From Streptomyces sp. (GTDB lineage Bacteria; Actinomycetota; Actinomycetes; Streptomycetales; Streptomycetaceae): DNA of 64,000 bases. Below, piece by piece: positions 56,846 through 64,000 of the stretch. The stretch lies in NCBI RefSeq assembly GCF_019510245.1, contig NZ_JAEKKT010000127.1:124001-188000 (forward strand). The letters are read 5' to 3'. Under the pieces are notes generated by a model. It saw only the letters and a program-made list of their open reading frames with translations, was not told the DNA's origin and did no database searches. Both the position numbers and the translations under genes were made by a program. Every line of letters starts with the position of its first letter. Positions within the stretch are counted from its first letter, which is position 1.

Positions 56846-57130
56846 TCAGTCGCGCGGCAGCAGCGGTCCCAGCGGCCCGAGGTCCAGGTTCAGGTCCTCG
56901 GGCCGCAGTCCGTAGCGGTCCCGGAGTTCGGCCATCCGGTCCTCCAGCAGCATCAGGGTGAGCCCGATGCGCTCCTCCTGCTGCTCGGTGAGGTCCCCGG
57001 TGTCGAAGCGGCGCAGCGCCTGCCGTTCCATCAGCTGGCGCAGCAGTTCCACGACGGTCAGCACGAGTTTCACCAGGTCGCGCTCCACCGTGTCCGGTTC
57101 GAGGTCCAGCCGGTTGCGGTGCTCGCTCAC
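56846..57130 (-). CDS. gvpK: Gas vesicle protein GvpK
   Basis: RLDLEPDTVERDLVKLVLTVVELLRQLMERQALRRFDTGDLTEQQEERIG. Confidence 0.95.
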   Translation of the reverse strand: MSEHRNRLDLEPDTVERDLVKLVLTVVELLRQLMERQALRRFDTGDLTEQQEERIGLTLMLLEDRMAELRDRYGLRPEDLNLDLGPLGPLLPRD

Positions 57131-57315
57131 GTCGGCTCCCCCCAGGGTGCGGGCACTTGTGCGTTGACCGAGCTGATCAGCGCGTTGAGGTCGATGCGGA
57201 CGAGGTCGACGTCCGCGATGCGCAGGGTGATGTCGCCCGTGATGACCACACCACCGGCCAGCAGCCGGTCGAGCAGGTCGACGAGGGCGACCTCACGGCG
57301 TTCGACGACGGTCAC
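57127..57315 (-). CDS. gvpS: Gas vesicle protein GvpS (GvpA family)
   Basis: VALVDLLDRLLAGGVVITGDITLRIADVDLVRIDLNALISSV; GTGA overlap with gvpL. Confidence 0.88.
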   Translation of the reverse strand: MTVVERREVALVDLLDRLLAGGVVITGDITLRIADVDLVRIDLNALISSVNAQVPAPWGEPT

Positions 57316-58088
57316 CGCGGCTCCCCCGCTTCCGCCGGCTCGGTGAAGGAGTAGGCCGCCCAGGGTCCCGTGAGTTCCACCCGCATTTCCGGTGCCTCGT
57401 CCTTCGTACGGTCGACCAGTTCCACGAATTCCTCCGAATCCGCACGGGACACCAGATAGGCCGCATTGAGCAGGTTCTGCCCGGGCACCCCGGAAAGGGC
57501 CGCGTTCTGCGGAGGGTGCAGCCGGGAATCCTCGGCGCGCTGGGAAAGCCGCTCGTGCAGAGTGTGCGCGAATTTTTCGGCGGCCCGCCATTTCTCCTCG
57601 TGCGCCCGTGTGCTCATCCGCCGCTGCCGCAGGTAGTCACGCCCGCTGGCCGGCCTGCCGACGGGTGCGGGCGCCTGCTCGGGCGGGTCGGCGTACAGCT
57701 TCACACCCCACTCGACCCGCCCTTCCAGCCGGTCGAGGATGTGCAGGAAGTCGGCCTCGCGTTCCTCCATCATGGTCCGCACGCCGCTGTCGTCCCGGAA
57801 GACCGTGGCGAGGCGGAGCGGCAGCGGCGTGGTGACCGTGGTGAGCGCGTCGATCACGCCCTGGTGGGCACGGGCGGTCGCGGCCAGCCAGTCCAGGTCC
57901 TCCAGATGGTCCCGCAGCGGCCCCTCGGCGAAGTCGCCCTCCGGGACCGTACTGACGACGGCGACCAGCCCGTGGTGCCTGAGCAGCCCCGGCGGAGCGC
58001 CGGCCACGCCGGTGAGCTGGGCCTGCAGGGCCGCCGCGAACGGACGGCAGACGGCGTACACGTACCGGAGTCCGCCCTGTGCGGTCAT
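57312..58088 (-). CDS. gvpL: Gas vesicle protein GvpL (GvpL/GvpF family)
   Basis: LRYVYAVCRPFAAALQAQLTGVAGAPPGLLRHHGLVAVVSTVPEGDFAE. Confidence 0.93.
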   Translation of the reverse strand: MTAQGGLRYVYAVCRPFAAALQAQLTGVAGAPPGLLRHHGLVAVVSTVPEGDFAEGPLRDHLEDLDWLAATARAHQGVIDALTTVTTPLPLRLATVFRDDSGVRTMMEEREADFLHILDRLEGRVEWGVKLYADPPEQAPAPVGRPASGRDYLRQRRMSTRAHEEKWRAAEKFAHTLHERLSQRAEDSRLHPPQNAALSGVPGQNLLNAAYLVSRADSEEFVELVDRTKDEAPEMRVELTGPWAAYSFTEPAEAGEPR

Positions 58089-58438
58089 CCGTCCTCCTCC
58101 TGGTGCTCGCGGCGCTGTCCGCGGCCGGCCTCCAGTGCCTCCAGGGCGGCCAGCCGCTCCCGCAGCTCGTGGTTCTCGCGGGTGAGCTGGTCCCTCCGGG
58201 CCCGGGTGGACAGCTCGGGGTCGTGCTCCCACCAGTCGATGCCCATCTCCTTCGCCCGGTCGACGGAGGCGACGACCAGGCGGAGTTTGATGGTGAGCAG
58301 TTCGATGTCGAGCAGGTTGATCCTGATGTCACCAGCGATGACGATGCCCTTGTCCAGGACGCGCTCCAGGATGTCGGCGAGGTTGGCGCCCCCGCCGTCC
58401 CGTCCGTAGGGCTCGGGCAGCCGGCCGGCCATCGTCAT
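58085..58438 (-). CDS. gvpJ: Gas vesicle protein GvpJ (GvpA family)
   Basis: NLADILERVLDKGIVIAGDIRINLLDIELLTIKLRLVVASVDRAKEMGIDWW. Confidence 0.93.
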   Translation of the reverse strand: MTMAGRLPEPYGRDGGGANLADILERVLDKGIVIAGDIRINLLDIELLTIKLRLVVASVDRAKEMGIDWWEHDPELSTRARRDQLTRENHELRERLAALEALEAGRGQRREHQEEDG

Positions 58439-59598
58439 CGACGGCTCCGGGAACCGGCGTACTCTTCCTCGTCCTCCGGCTCTTCCTCGTCCTCGGTCTC
58501 CTCCGAGGCCTCGTACTCGCCCTCGGGCTCCTCCTCACCCTCGGTCTCGTACTCCTCATCCTCCCCCTGCTCGGCGTCCTCCGCCTCGTCGTAGGGCTCC
58601 TCGTCCTCGTACGACTCCTCGTACGACTCGTCCTCCGGCGCCTCGTCCCCGGACTCCGCCTCGTCCCGGGCCTCTGCCTCGTCCCGGTCCTCTGCCTCGT
58701 TCTGGTCCTCTGCCTCGTTCTGGTCCTCTGCCTCGTTCTGGTCCTCTGCCTCGTTCTCCTCCTCCTCGGCCACCGCGTCCTCGTGGCTCTGGACGACCTC
58801 GCCGTCGCGGATCTCGCCGCGCCACCCGTCGTCCACCTCTCCCTTGATGCTGATGTGGCGGGCGTAGTGCTTGAGGTCCAGACGGGCCCGGCGGCCCGAG
58901 GCGCGCCAGACGTTGGCGGTCTTCTCGAAGAAACCGCTCGGGTAGTACTCGATCACCAGCAGTACGCGGGTGAGGTTGTCGTCGAGCCGGTGGAAGGTGA
59001 CGACGCCCTTGTGGCTGCCCTTGGCGCCCTGCGACGACCACTGGATGCGGTAGTCCGGGATCTGCTCGACGGTCTTGCCCTTCCAGCTCCGGCTGGACCA
59101 CCAGATCTTGCCCTGCCAGTCCGACGAGGTGTCGTCGGCCCGGCTGGCGCTCTTCACGCCCTTGGCGAAGGTGCTGAAGTCCTGGAAACGGGTCCACTGG
59201 TCGTAGGCGGTGCGCACCGGGACGCCGACGTCGACCGACTCGATGATGACGGTCGGCTTCTGGCCGCTGCCCTTGCCCTTGCCTTTGCCCTTGCCGCCCC
59301 CCAGGTTCTTCACCTTGTCCATGACGGTGTCCTTGGCGTGGGTCAGCCCGAGTTCCAGGGCGGAGCGCACCGGCCCCTTGCCCTCGGCGACCTTGCGGCC
59401 GGCGTCGAGGGCGAGCTTGCCGAAGCCGGGGCTGTTTCCCTCGGCGATGTCGTTGAGCTTGCCGGTGGCCTCGCCGAGCTTGCGTCCGGCGCCCGTCAGC
59501 AGGCGTTCCGCCTGGGCGGCGAGGTACTCCTGCACCTCCGCCTTCAGGCGGTCGGCGGCCTCGGAGTGGGCCGCTTCCGTGAACGGTCCGCTGGTCAT
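58435..59598 (-). CDS. gvpZ: Gas vesicle cluster protein GvpZ: SRPBCC domain with acidic repeat tail
   Basis: SVDVGVPVRTAYDQWTRFQDFSTFAKGV... polyketide cyclase/SRPBCC; position between gvpY and gvpJ; acidic C-terminus. Confidence 0.85.
   Translation of the reverse strand: MTSGPFTEAAHSEAADRLKAEVQEYLAAQAERLLTGAGRKLGEATGKLNDIAEGNSPGFGKLALDAGRKVAEGKGPVRSALELGLTHAKDTVMDKVKNLGGGKGKGKGKGSGQKPTVIIESVDVGVPVRTAYDQWTRFQDFSTFAKGVKSASRADDTSSDWQGKIWWSSRSWKGKTVEQIPDYRIQWSSQGAKGSHKGVVTFHRLDDNLTRVLLVIEYYPSGFFEKTANVWRASGRRARLDLKHYARHISIKGEVDDGWRGEIRDGEVVQSHEDAVAEEEENEAEDQNEAEDQNEAEDQNEAEDRDEAEARDEAESGDEAPEDESYEESYEDEEPYDEAEDAEQGEDEEYETEGEEEPEGEYEASEETEDEEEPEDEEEYAGSRSRR
58670..58759. repeat. 18-bp coding tandem repeat in gvpZ
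   Basis: tcctctgcctcgttctgg, three perfect units (58688-58741) plus flanking degenerate units. Confidence 0.9.
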
Positions 59599-60227
59599 CG
59601 CTCACCGCCTCCCTTCGGCCGGGCCCGGCCGGCCGTCTTCTTCGCGTCCGCCCGGCCCTGCGCGGCCTTCTTCGCCGGCGCCTTCTTGGCGGGCGGCTTG
59701 GCCGACGCCTTCTTCGCCGGTGGCTTCTCGGCCGCCTTCTTCGAGGGGGCCTTGCGGGCCGGCGCCTTCCGGTCGGACCGCTCCTCGCGGTCGTCCCCGG
59801 CCCTGCCGCTCCCGCCCCTCTCCTCCTGCTCCTCGTCCTGCTCCTCGTCCTCCTCCGGTTCCTCGTCGTCCCGGCCGCCGCCGAGACCGAGGTCGCCGGT
59901 GTCGGGCACGGCATCGGCCAGCTGGTCGCGCACCTCCGCGGTACGGCCGTGCAGCCGGTCGGCGAGGGCGCCGAGCTGCCGTTCGACCATGGCGCCGGAG
60001 GCGGCCTTGCCGACCCCGCGCAGATCCTGGCGCAGCTGGTCGCCGATCTCCTTGAACTGCGGATTGTCGCGCAGTTGCTGGTTGGCCAGGTCGAGGACCG
60101 CCTTCGGGGTCAGGTTCAGCCGCTTGCCGGCCACCACCGACCCCACCGCGACGGCCAGTTTCAGCTTCTTGGTCCGGCCCAGCAGGTATCCGGCCCCGAT
60201 CGCGAGGCCCAGTCCCATGCGGTTCAT
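59595..60227 (-). CDS. gvpY: Gas vesicle cluster protein GvpY with acidic block and Lys/Ala/Pro-rich tail
   Basis: MGLGLAIGAGYLLGRTKKLKLAVAVGSVVAGKRL...; C-terminus PAKKASAKPPAKKAPAKKAA. Confidence 0.85.
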   Translation of the reverse strand: MNRMGLGLAIGAGYLLGRTKKLKLAVAVGSVVAGKRLNLTPKAVLDLANQQLRDNPQFKEIGDQLRQDLRGVGKAASGAMVERQLGALADRLHGRTAEVRDQLADAVPDTGDLGLGGGRDDEEPEEDEEQDEEQEERGGSGRAGDDREERSDRKAPARKAPSKKAAEKPPAKKASAKPPAKKAPAKKAAQGRADAKKTAGRARPKGGGER

Positions 60228-60487
60228 GTATGCATCCCATTGCCGTGCCCCGCGTCTTTGCGCAGGGCGATCTCCAGCCGGTCGAGAAGTTCGTCCTCGG
60301 CTCGGTCGAACTCCTCCTCGTCGATCTCGCCGGCTTCCAGACGCTCTTCCAGCCGGGCCAGTTCGGCCCGGACCGTGGCGGGGTCGTAGTAGATCCGCTC
60401 CGCCTCCTGCACCACCTGCTCGATGACCCAGGCGCTGCCGCGCACGGGCGCGAAGGGCAGTAGCAGCAGCTCCTTGATCAGTCCCAT
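60224..60487 (-). CDS. gvpG: Gas vesicle protein GvpG
   Basis: MGLIKELLLLPFAPVRGSAWVIEQVVQEAERIYYDPATVRAELARLEERLEAGEIDEEEFDRAEDELLDRL. Confidence 0.95.
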   Translation of the reverse strand: MGLIKELLLLPFAPVRGSAWVIEQVVQEAERIYYDPATVRAELARLEERLEAGEIDEEEFDRAEDELLDRLEIALRKDAGHGNGMHT

Positions 60488-60530
60488 GGGTGCCTGCTCC
60501 TTCTTGCTTGCTGCTTCTCGGCCGCGCCGG

Positions 60531-61295
60531 CTACTTCGAGGCCGCGCCGGCCGTGCTGCCCGCCGGTTCGGCGGGCCCCGGTTCGACGAAGCTGTACGGC
60601 GGGAGCGGTCCGTTGACGCTCAGGTCGAGATGCGGATGGCTCTTGCGCAGCCGCTCGACGCCGGCGAGGAAGGTCTCGGCGGAGTGCCGGTCCAGGAGGA
60701 AGGACAGGTTGACGAGCCAGCCGGTGGATTCGGGGCCCACGCTGACGGCGGCCGCCTCGGGTTCCAGCGCCTGCCGCACGTCGGCCGCGTCCTCGGCCTC
60801 CCGGGCCTTGACAGCGCCCGCCACCATCTCGCCGAGCCGCAGCCGGCTCTCGTAGCTTCCGCCGCCCGCCTTCCGGTTGGCCTCGGTCAGGGCGCGCAGC
60901 TCGGGGTTCTCGGACATCACCCGGTGCAGCACGGCATCTTCGACGTGACTGGCCTTGATGTTGTACTCGACCTTGCCGTCGAGGGTGCGCAGCCGCTCCA
61001 GGTAGTGGTCGACGCGTTCGGTGAGGACGCCGGTGACGGTGTCGTCGTCCGGGGCGACGCTGCCGAACCGCATGGGCAGCACGCAGCCGCCGCCGCCTGC
61101 CTCCGCCAGCACGTTCTGGTGCGCGAGCAGATCGCGGCGCTTGGGCCGGAGGCCCTCGGGGGCGTCACTGACGATGGCGGCCAGTTCACCCGCCGTGAGC
61201 ACGCGCACCTGGCGCGGCGGGTCCCCCACCCCGTCCATGCCGTCGGGCAGAGCGGGGTGCGCGGCGGCCGTGATGCCGTAGACGTACGTACTCAC
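60531..61295 (-). CDS. gvpF: Gas vesicle protein GvpF (GvpL/GvpF family)
   Basis: MSTYVYGITAAAHPALPDGMDGVGDPPRQVRVLTAGELAAIVSDAPEGLRPKRRDLLAHQNVL. Confidence 0.95.
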   Translation of the reverse strand: MSTYVYGITAAAHPALPDGMDGVGDPPRQVRVLTAGELAAIVSDAPEGLRPKRRDLLAHQNVLAEAGGGGCVLPMRFGSVAPDDDTVTGVLTERVDHYLERLRTLDGKVEYNIKASHVEDAVLHRVMSENPELRALTEANRKAGGGSYESRLRLGEMVAGAVKAREAEDAADVRQALEPEAAAVSVGPESTGWLVNLSFLLDRHSAETFLAGVERLRKSHPHLDLSVNGPLPPYSFVEPGPAEPAGSTAGAASK

Positions 61296-61732
61296 TCCTC
61301 TTCCTCCCTCTCCTTGCGACGGGCCGGGGCGGTCTTGCGGGCGCGCGGCCGGGACTCGGCCTCACCCGAGCCCGAGTGCTCCTCACGGGCCTGCTTGAAG
61401 GCATCCGAGATCGTCTCGGCGGCACCGGAGAGCGCGCCCTTCGACTTGCCGCGGGCTCCGGACTCGGTGACCTCGCCGACGATCTCGGGCAGGCCGGGGC
61501 TCTTGCGCGGCCCCGCCTCCAGGTCGAGCCGGTTGCAGGCCTCCGCGAAGCGGAGATAGGTGTCGACGCTGGCGACGACGACCCGTATGTCGATCTTCAG
61601 GATCTCGATGCCGACCAGGGAGACCCGCACGAACGCATCGATGACGAGCCCCCTGTCGAGGACGAGTTCGAGCACGTCGTAAAGGCCGCTGCTGCCGCCT
61701 CCGCCGGTCTGCTGTGCCGGTACAACGGTCAT
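61292..61732 (-). CDS. gvpA: Gas vesicle structural protein GvpA with long hydrophilic C-terminal extension
   Basis: GLYDVLELVLDRGLVIDAFVRVSLVGIEILKIDIRVVVASVDTYLRFAEACNRLDLE + ~60-aa charged tail. Confidence 0.92.
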   Translation of the reverse strand: MTVVPAQQTGGGGSSGLYDVLELVLDRGLVIDAFVRVSLVGIEILKIDIRVVVASVDTYLRFAEACNRLDLEAGPRKSPGLPEIVGEVTESGARGKSKGALSGAAETISDAFKQAREEHSGSGEAESRPRARKTAPARRKEREEEE

Positions 61733-61787
61733 GCCTGTCCAACCTCCTCCTTGTCGTGGGACCTGTCCGCGGGAACGGGCGGGCGGC

Positions 61788-62144
61788 CTACCGGCCGCCG
61801 GGCCGGTGTGCGTCGGCGCGTCCGCGTTCGTAGCGGCTCACGCGCCGGTAGCCGGTGAGCTGTCCCTGTGGGTCGAGTTCGACCTGGTAGCTCGCCATCA
61901 GGCTCATCGTGTCGGGCACCCTGGGCAGTTCCAGGACTTCGACCTCCAGTTCCCAGCCGTCCTCGGTCTGTTCGAAGGACGACACGGACTCGGCGGCCAT
62001 ACCGGTGAGCTCCGCAAGCTGGGCGCGCGCCTGGCGCAGTACCTCCATGGGGCTCGGCCGGTCGGGCGCCGTGTCGGGTCCGTCGTCACGTTTGCGCTCT
62101 TTACGTGAATCCTGCGTCTGAGACGTGTCGTTTGTGTTCGTCAT
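61788..62144 (-). CDS. gvpO: Gas vesicle protein GvpO
   Basis: MEVLRQARAQLAELTGMAAESVSSFEQTEDGWELEVEVLELPRVPDTMSLMASYQVELDPQGQLTGYRRVSRYERG; AGGAGG RBS. Confidence 0.95.
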   Translation of the reverse strand: MTNTNDTSQTQDSRKERKRDDGPDTAPDRPSPMEVLRQARAQLAELTGMAAESVSSFEQTEDGWELEVEVLELPRVPDTMSLMASYQVELDPQGQLTGYRRVSRYERGRADAHRPGGR

Positions 62145-62216
62145 GGCCACCTCCTAGTCCGAGTGGCCGGAGGTCTCGGGGTCAAACCTTCACAACCGAT
62201 CGTTGACGCGGTGCGG

Positions 62217-63164
62217 TCAGCCGGATGCGTCGCGCAACGCGTCGAGCCGCCGCCGGGCCGGCCCGAGCGCCCGGCCCCGGGCGGGGATGTCCGCCCAGGG
62301 CGCGGTCCGGGCCTGGTCGACGGCGTCGGCGACGGTCCAGCGCCGGGCGTCCAGGGCGGGGTCGGCGAGCTGGTCCCAGGTGATCGGCACGGCGACGGGG
62401 GCGCCGGGCCTGGCCCGCACGGTGTAGGGGGCCACGGCTGTCTGGGCGTAGGCGTTGCGCCCCGTGTCGAGGAAGAGCCGGTCGCCGCGGTCGTCCTTGC
62501 GGACGGCGGTGGTGAGCCGGTCGGGGTGCTCGGCGGCGAGCAGGTCGGCCAGGTCCCGGGCGAAGGCGCGGACCTCCTCGACGTCGTGGCGGCCGTTCAG
62601 CGGTACGACGAGATGCAGGCCCCGGGAGCCGGTGGTCATGGGCGCCGCCGGCAGCCCGAGCCGGTCGAGCAGGGCACCGGCCCAGCCGGCGGCCTCCCGC
62701 ACCGGGGCGAAGTCCGTGCCGGGCGGATCCAGGTCGAGGACCAGCCGGTCGGGACGCTCGGGCGCGGTGGTGCGGGAGAGCCAGCGGTGCAGGGTGAGGC
62801 AGGCCTGGTCGGCGAGGTACACGAGGGTGGCGGTGTCGCGGCAGACCACGTGGGTCACGGTCCCGTGCTCCTTGGCGACCTCGGCCCGCTCGATCCAGTC
62901 CGGGTAGTGGTCCGGGGTGTTCTTCTGCATGAACCGGGGACCGTCCAGGCCGTCGGGGTACCGCTCCAGCATCAGCGGACGCCCGCGCAGATGCGGCAGC
63001 AGGTACGGCGCGACGGACCTGTAGTAGTCGACGAGGTCGGCCTTGGTGTACTCCTTCGCGGCGCCGTCGCCGCCCCCGTCGCCGGGGAAGAGCACTTTGT
63101 CGGGCCGGTGCGTCCGCACCGTCCGGCGGCCCGCCCGTACCGGCCGCACCTCGTCCGGGGTCAT
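62217..63164 (-). CDS. ligD: LigD-type primase/polymerase domain protein (NHEJ polymerase)
   Basis: VLFPGDG...YTKADLVDYYRSVAPYLLPHLRGRPLMLERYPDGL...LVLDLDPPGTDF; polymerase domain only. Confidence 0.9.
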   Translation of the reverse strand: MTPDEVRPVRAGRRTVRTHRPDKVLFPGDGGGDGAAKEYTKADLVDYYRSVAPYLLPHLRGRPLMLERYPDGLDGPRFMQKNTPDHYPDWIERAEVAKEHGTVTHVVCRDTATLVYLADQACLTLHRWLSRTTAPERPDRLVLDLDPPGTDFAPVREAAGWAGALLDRLGLPAAPMTTGSRGLHLVVPLNGRHDVEEVRAFARDLADLLAAEHPDRLTTAVRKDDRGDRLFLDTGRNAYAQTAVAPYTVRARPGAPVAVPITWDQLADPALDARRWTVADAVDQARTAPWADIPARGRALGPARRRLDALRDASG

Positions 63165-64000
63165 CGCACGACCGCCTCCTCGACCAGCAGCCGGCCGGCC
63201 GCCGCGATGGCGTCGGCGTCGATGCCGGCGGCGTGCAGCTGCTGGTCGGGGGCGGCCGAACCCGGCATCGTACGGACGGCGAGCCGCACCAGCCGCGGCA
63301 CCGGCCTGCCGTCGCCGAACGCCTCCGCGACCGCGTCGCCGAGTCCGCCCTCCTCGTGGTGGTCCTCGACGGTGAGCAGGCAGCCGGTCTCCTCGGCGGC
63401 GGTGCGCAGCGTCTGCCGGTCGACGGGCTTCACGGAGTAGAGGTCGACGACCCGGATCCGGATGCCGTCCTCGGCGAGCGCGTCGGCGGCCTTCAGCGCC
63501 TCGTGCAGGGTGACCCCGGCGGCGACCACGGTCAGCCGGTCCTCCTCGGAGGAGCGCAGCACCTTGCTGCCGCCGACCGGGAACTCCTCGTCCGGGCCGT
63601 AGATCACCGGGCTCGCCCCGCGCGAGGTGCGCAGGTAGCGGATGCCGTCGAGTCCGGCCATGGTGGCGACGAGCCTGGCGGTCTGGTTGGCGTCGCAGGG
63701 GTAGAGCACGGTCGAGCCGTAGAGTGAGCGGAACATCGCCAGGTCCTCCAGGCCCATCTGGGAGGGCCCGTCCTGCCCGATGGCGACGCCCGCGTGCGAG
63801 CCGACGAGGTTGATTCCGCTGCCGCTGACGGAGGCCATGCGCACGAAGTCGTGGGCGCGGCTGAGGAAGGCGGCGAAGGTGGAGGCGTACGGCACCCAGC
63901 CGCGGGCGGCCATGCCGACGGCGCCGGCGACGAGTTGCTGTTCGGCGATGTAGAACTCGAAGTAGCGGTCGGGGTGTTCCTTGCCGAAGAGCTCGGTGCG
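63161..64000 (-). CDS. Transketolase, C-terminal part (5' end beyond window)
   Basis: YFEFYIAEQQLVAGAVGMAARGWVPYASTFAAFLSRAHDFVRMASVSGSGINLVGSHAGVAIGQDGPSQMGLEDLAMFRSL. Confidence 0.93.
   Translation of the reverse strand, partial: RTELFGKEHPDRYFEFYIAEQQLVAGAVGMAARGWVPYASTFAAFLSRAHDFVRMASVSGSGINLVGSHAGVAIGQDGPSQMGLEDLAMFRSLYGSTVLYPCDANQTARLVATMAGLDGIRYLRTSRGASPVIYGPDEEFPVGGSKVLRSSEEDRLTVVAAGVTLHEALKAADALAEDGIRIRVVDLYSVKPVDRQTLRTAAEETGCLLTVEDHHEEGGLGDAVAEAFGDGRPVPRLVRLAVRTMPGSAAPDQQLHAAGIDADAIAAAGRLLVEEAVVR

Noticed and set aside
58670-58759. Possible CRISPR-like repeat array
   Set aside because: 18-bp units without spacers, in frame inside gvpZ; coding minisatellite instead

Overview
High-GC actinomycete (Streptomyces-type) chromosomal window; essentially every base belongs to compact, frequently translationally coupled operons. 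Left to right: (1) ~1-11.46 kb, one leftward transcription unit joining a PQQ biosynthesis set (pqqA, pqqC, pqqD, pqqE; no pqqB in the window) to secreted pectin/rhamnogalacturonan-type CAZymes (GH105, a Tat-exported lyase-like jelly roll, a GH28-GH29-like-CBM32 fusion, a GH27-GH18 fusion) and a PQQ-dependent sugar dehydrogenase with FN3 and CBM-like modules; (2) 11.8-16.1 kb, aldo/keto reductase, GH75 chitosanase with a CsnR-like palindrome, His-rich methyltransferase, PhyH-type dioxygenase; (3) 16.1-25.5 kb, a cellulose/xyloglucan island (CBM2-GH6, CBM2-GH5, CBM2-GH48, GH74-CBM2) with CebR-type operators; (4) 25.6-29.5 kb, methyltransferases, PCD and XRE regulators; (5) 29.5-36 kb, narGHJI; (6) orphan dnaK, OsmC, MoxR AAA/VWA metallopeptidase pair, membrane phosphodiesterase; (7) 44-49.9 kb, two MBL-fold hydrolases, a DedA protein, and a three-gene coupled operon with an exported octapeptide-repeat protein; (8) 50-56.8 kb, small conserved proteins, ABC-F, phosphatases, PAP2-lipid kinase fusion; (9) 56.8-62.1 kb, complete gas vesicle cluster gvpOAFGYZJLSK; (10) LigD-type polymerase and a partial transketolase. 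The main candidates for an under-described system are the PQQ/pectinolytic operon, the octapeptide-repeat operon, and the oppositely charged tails of GvpY/GvpZ. No rRNA, tRNA, CRISPR or transposase was recognised. All calls are by eye; no database search was run.
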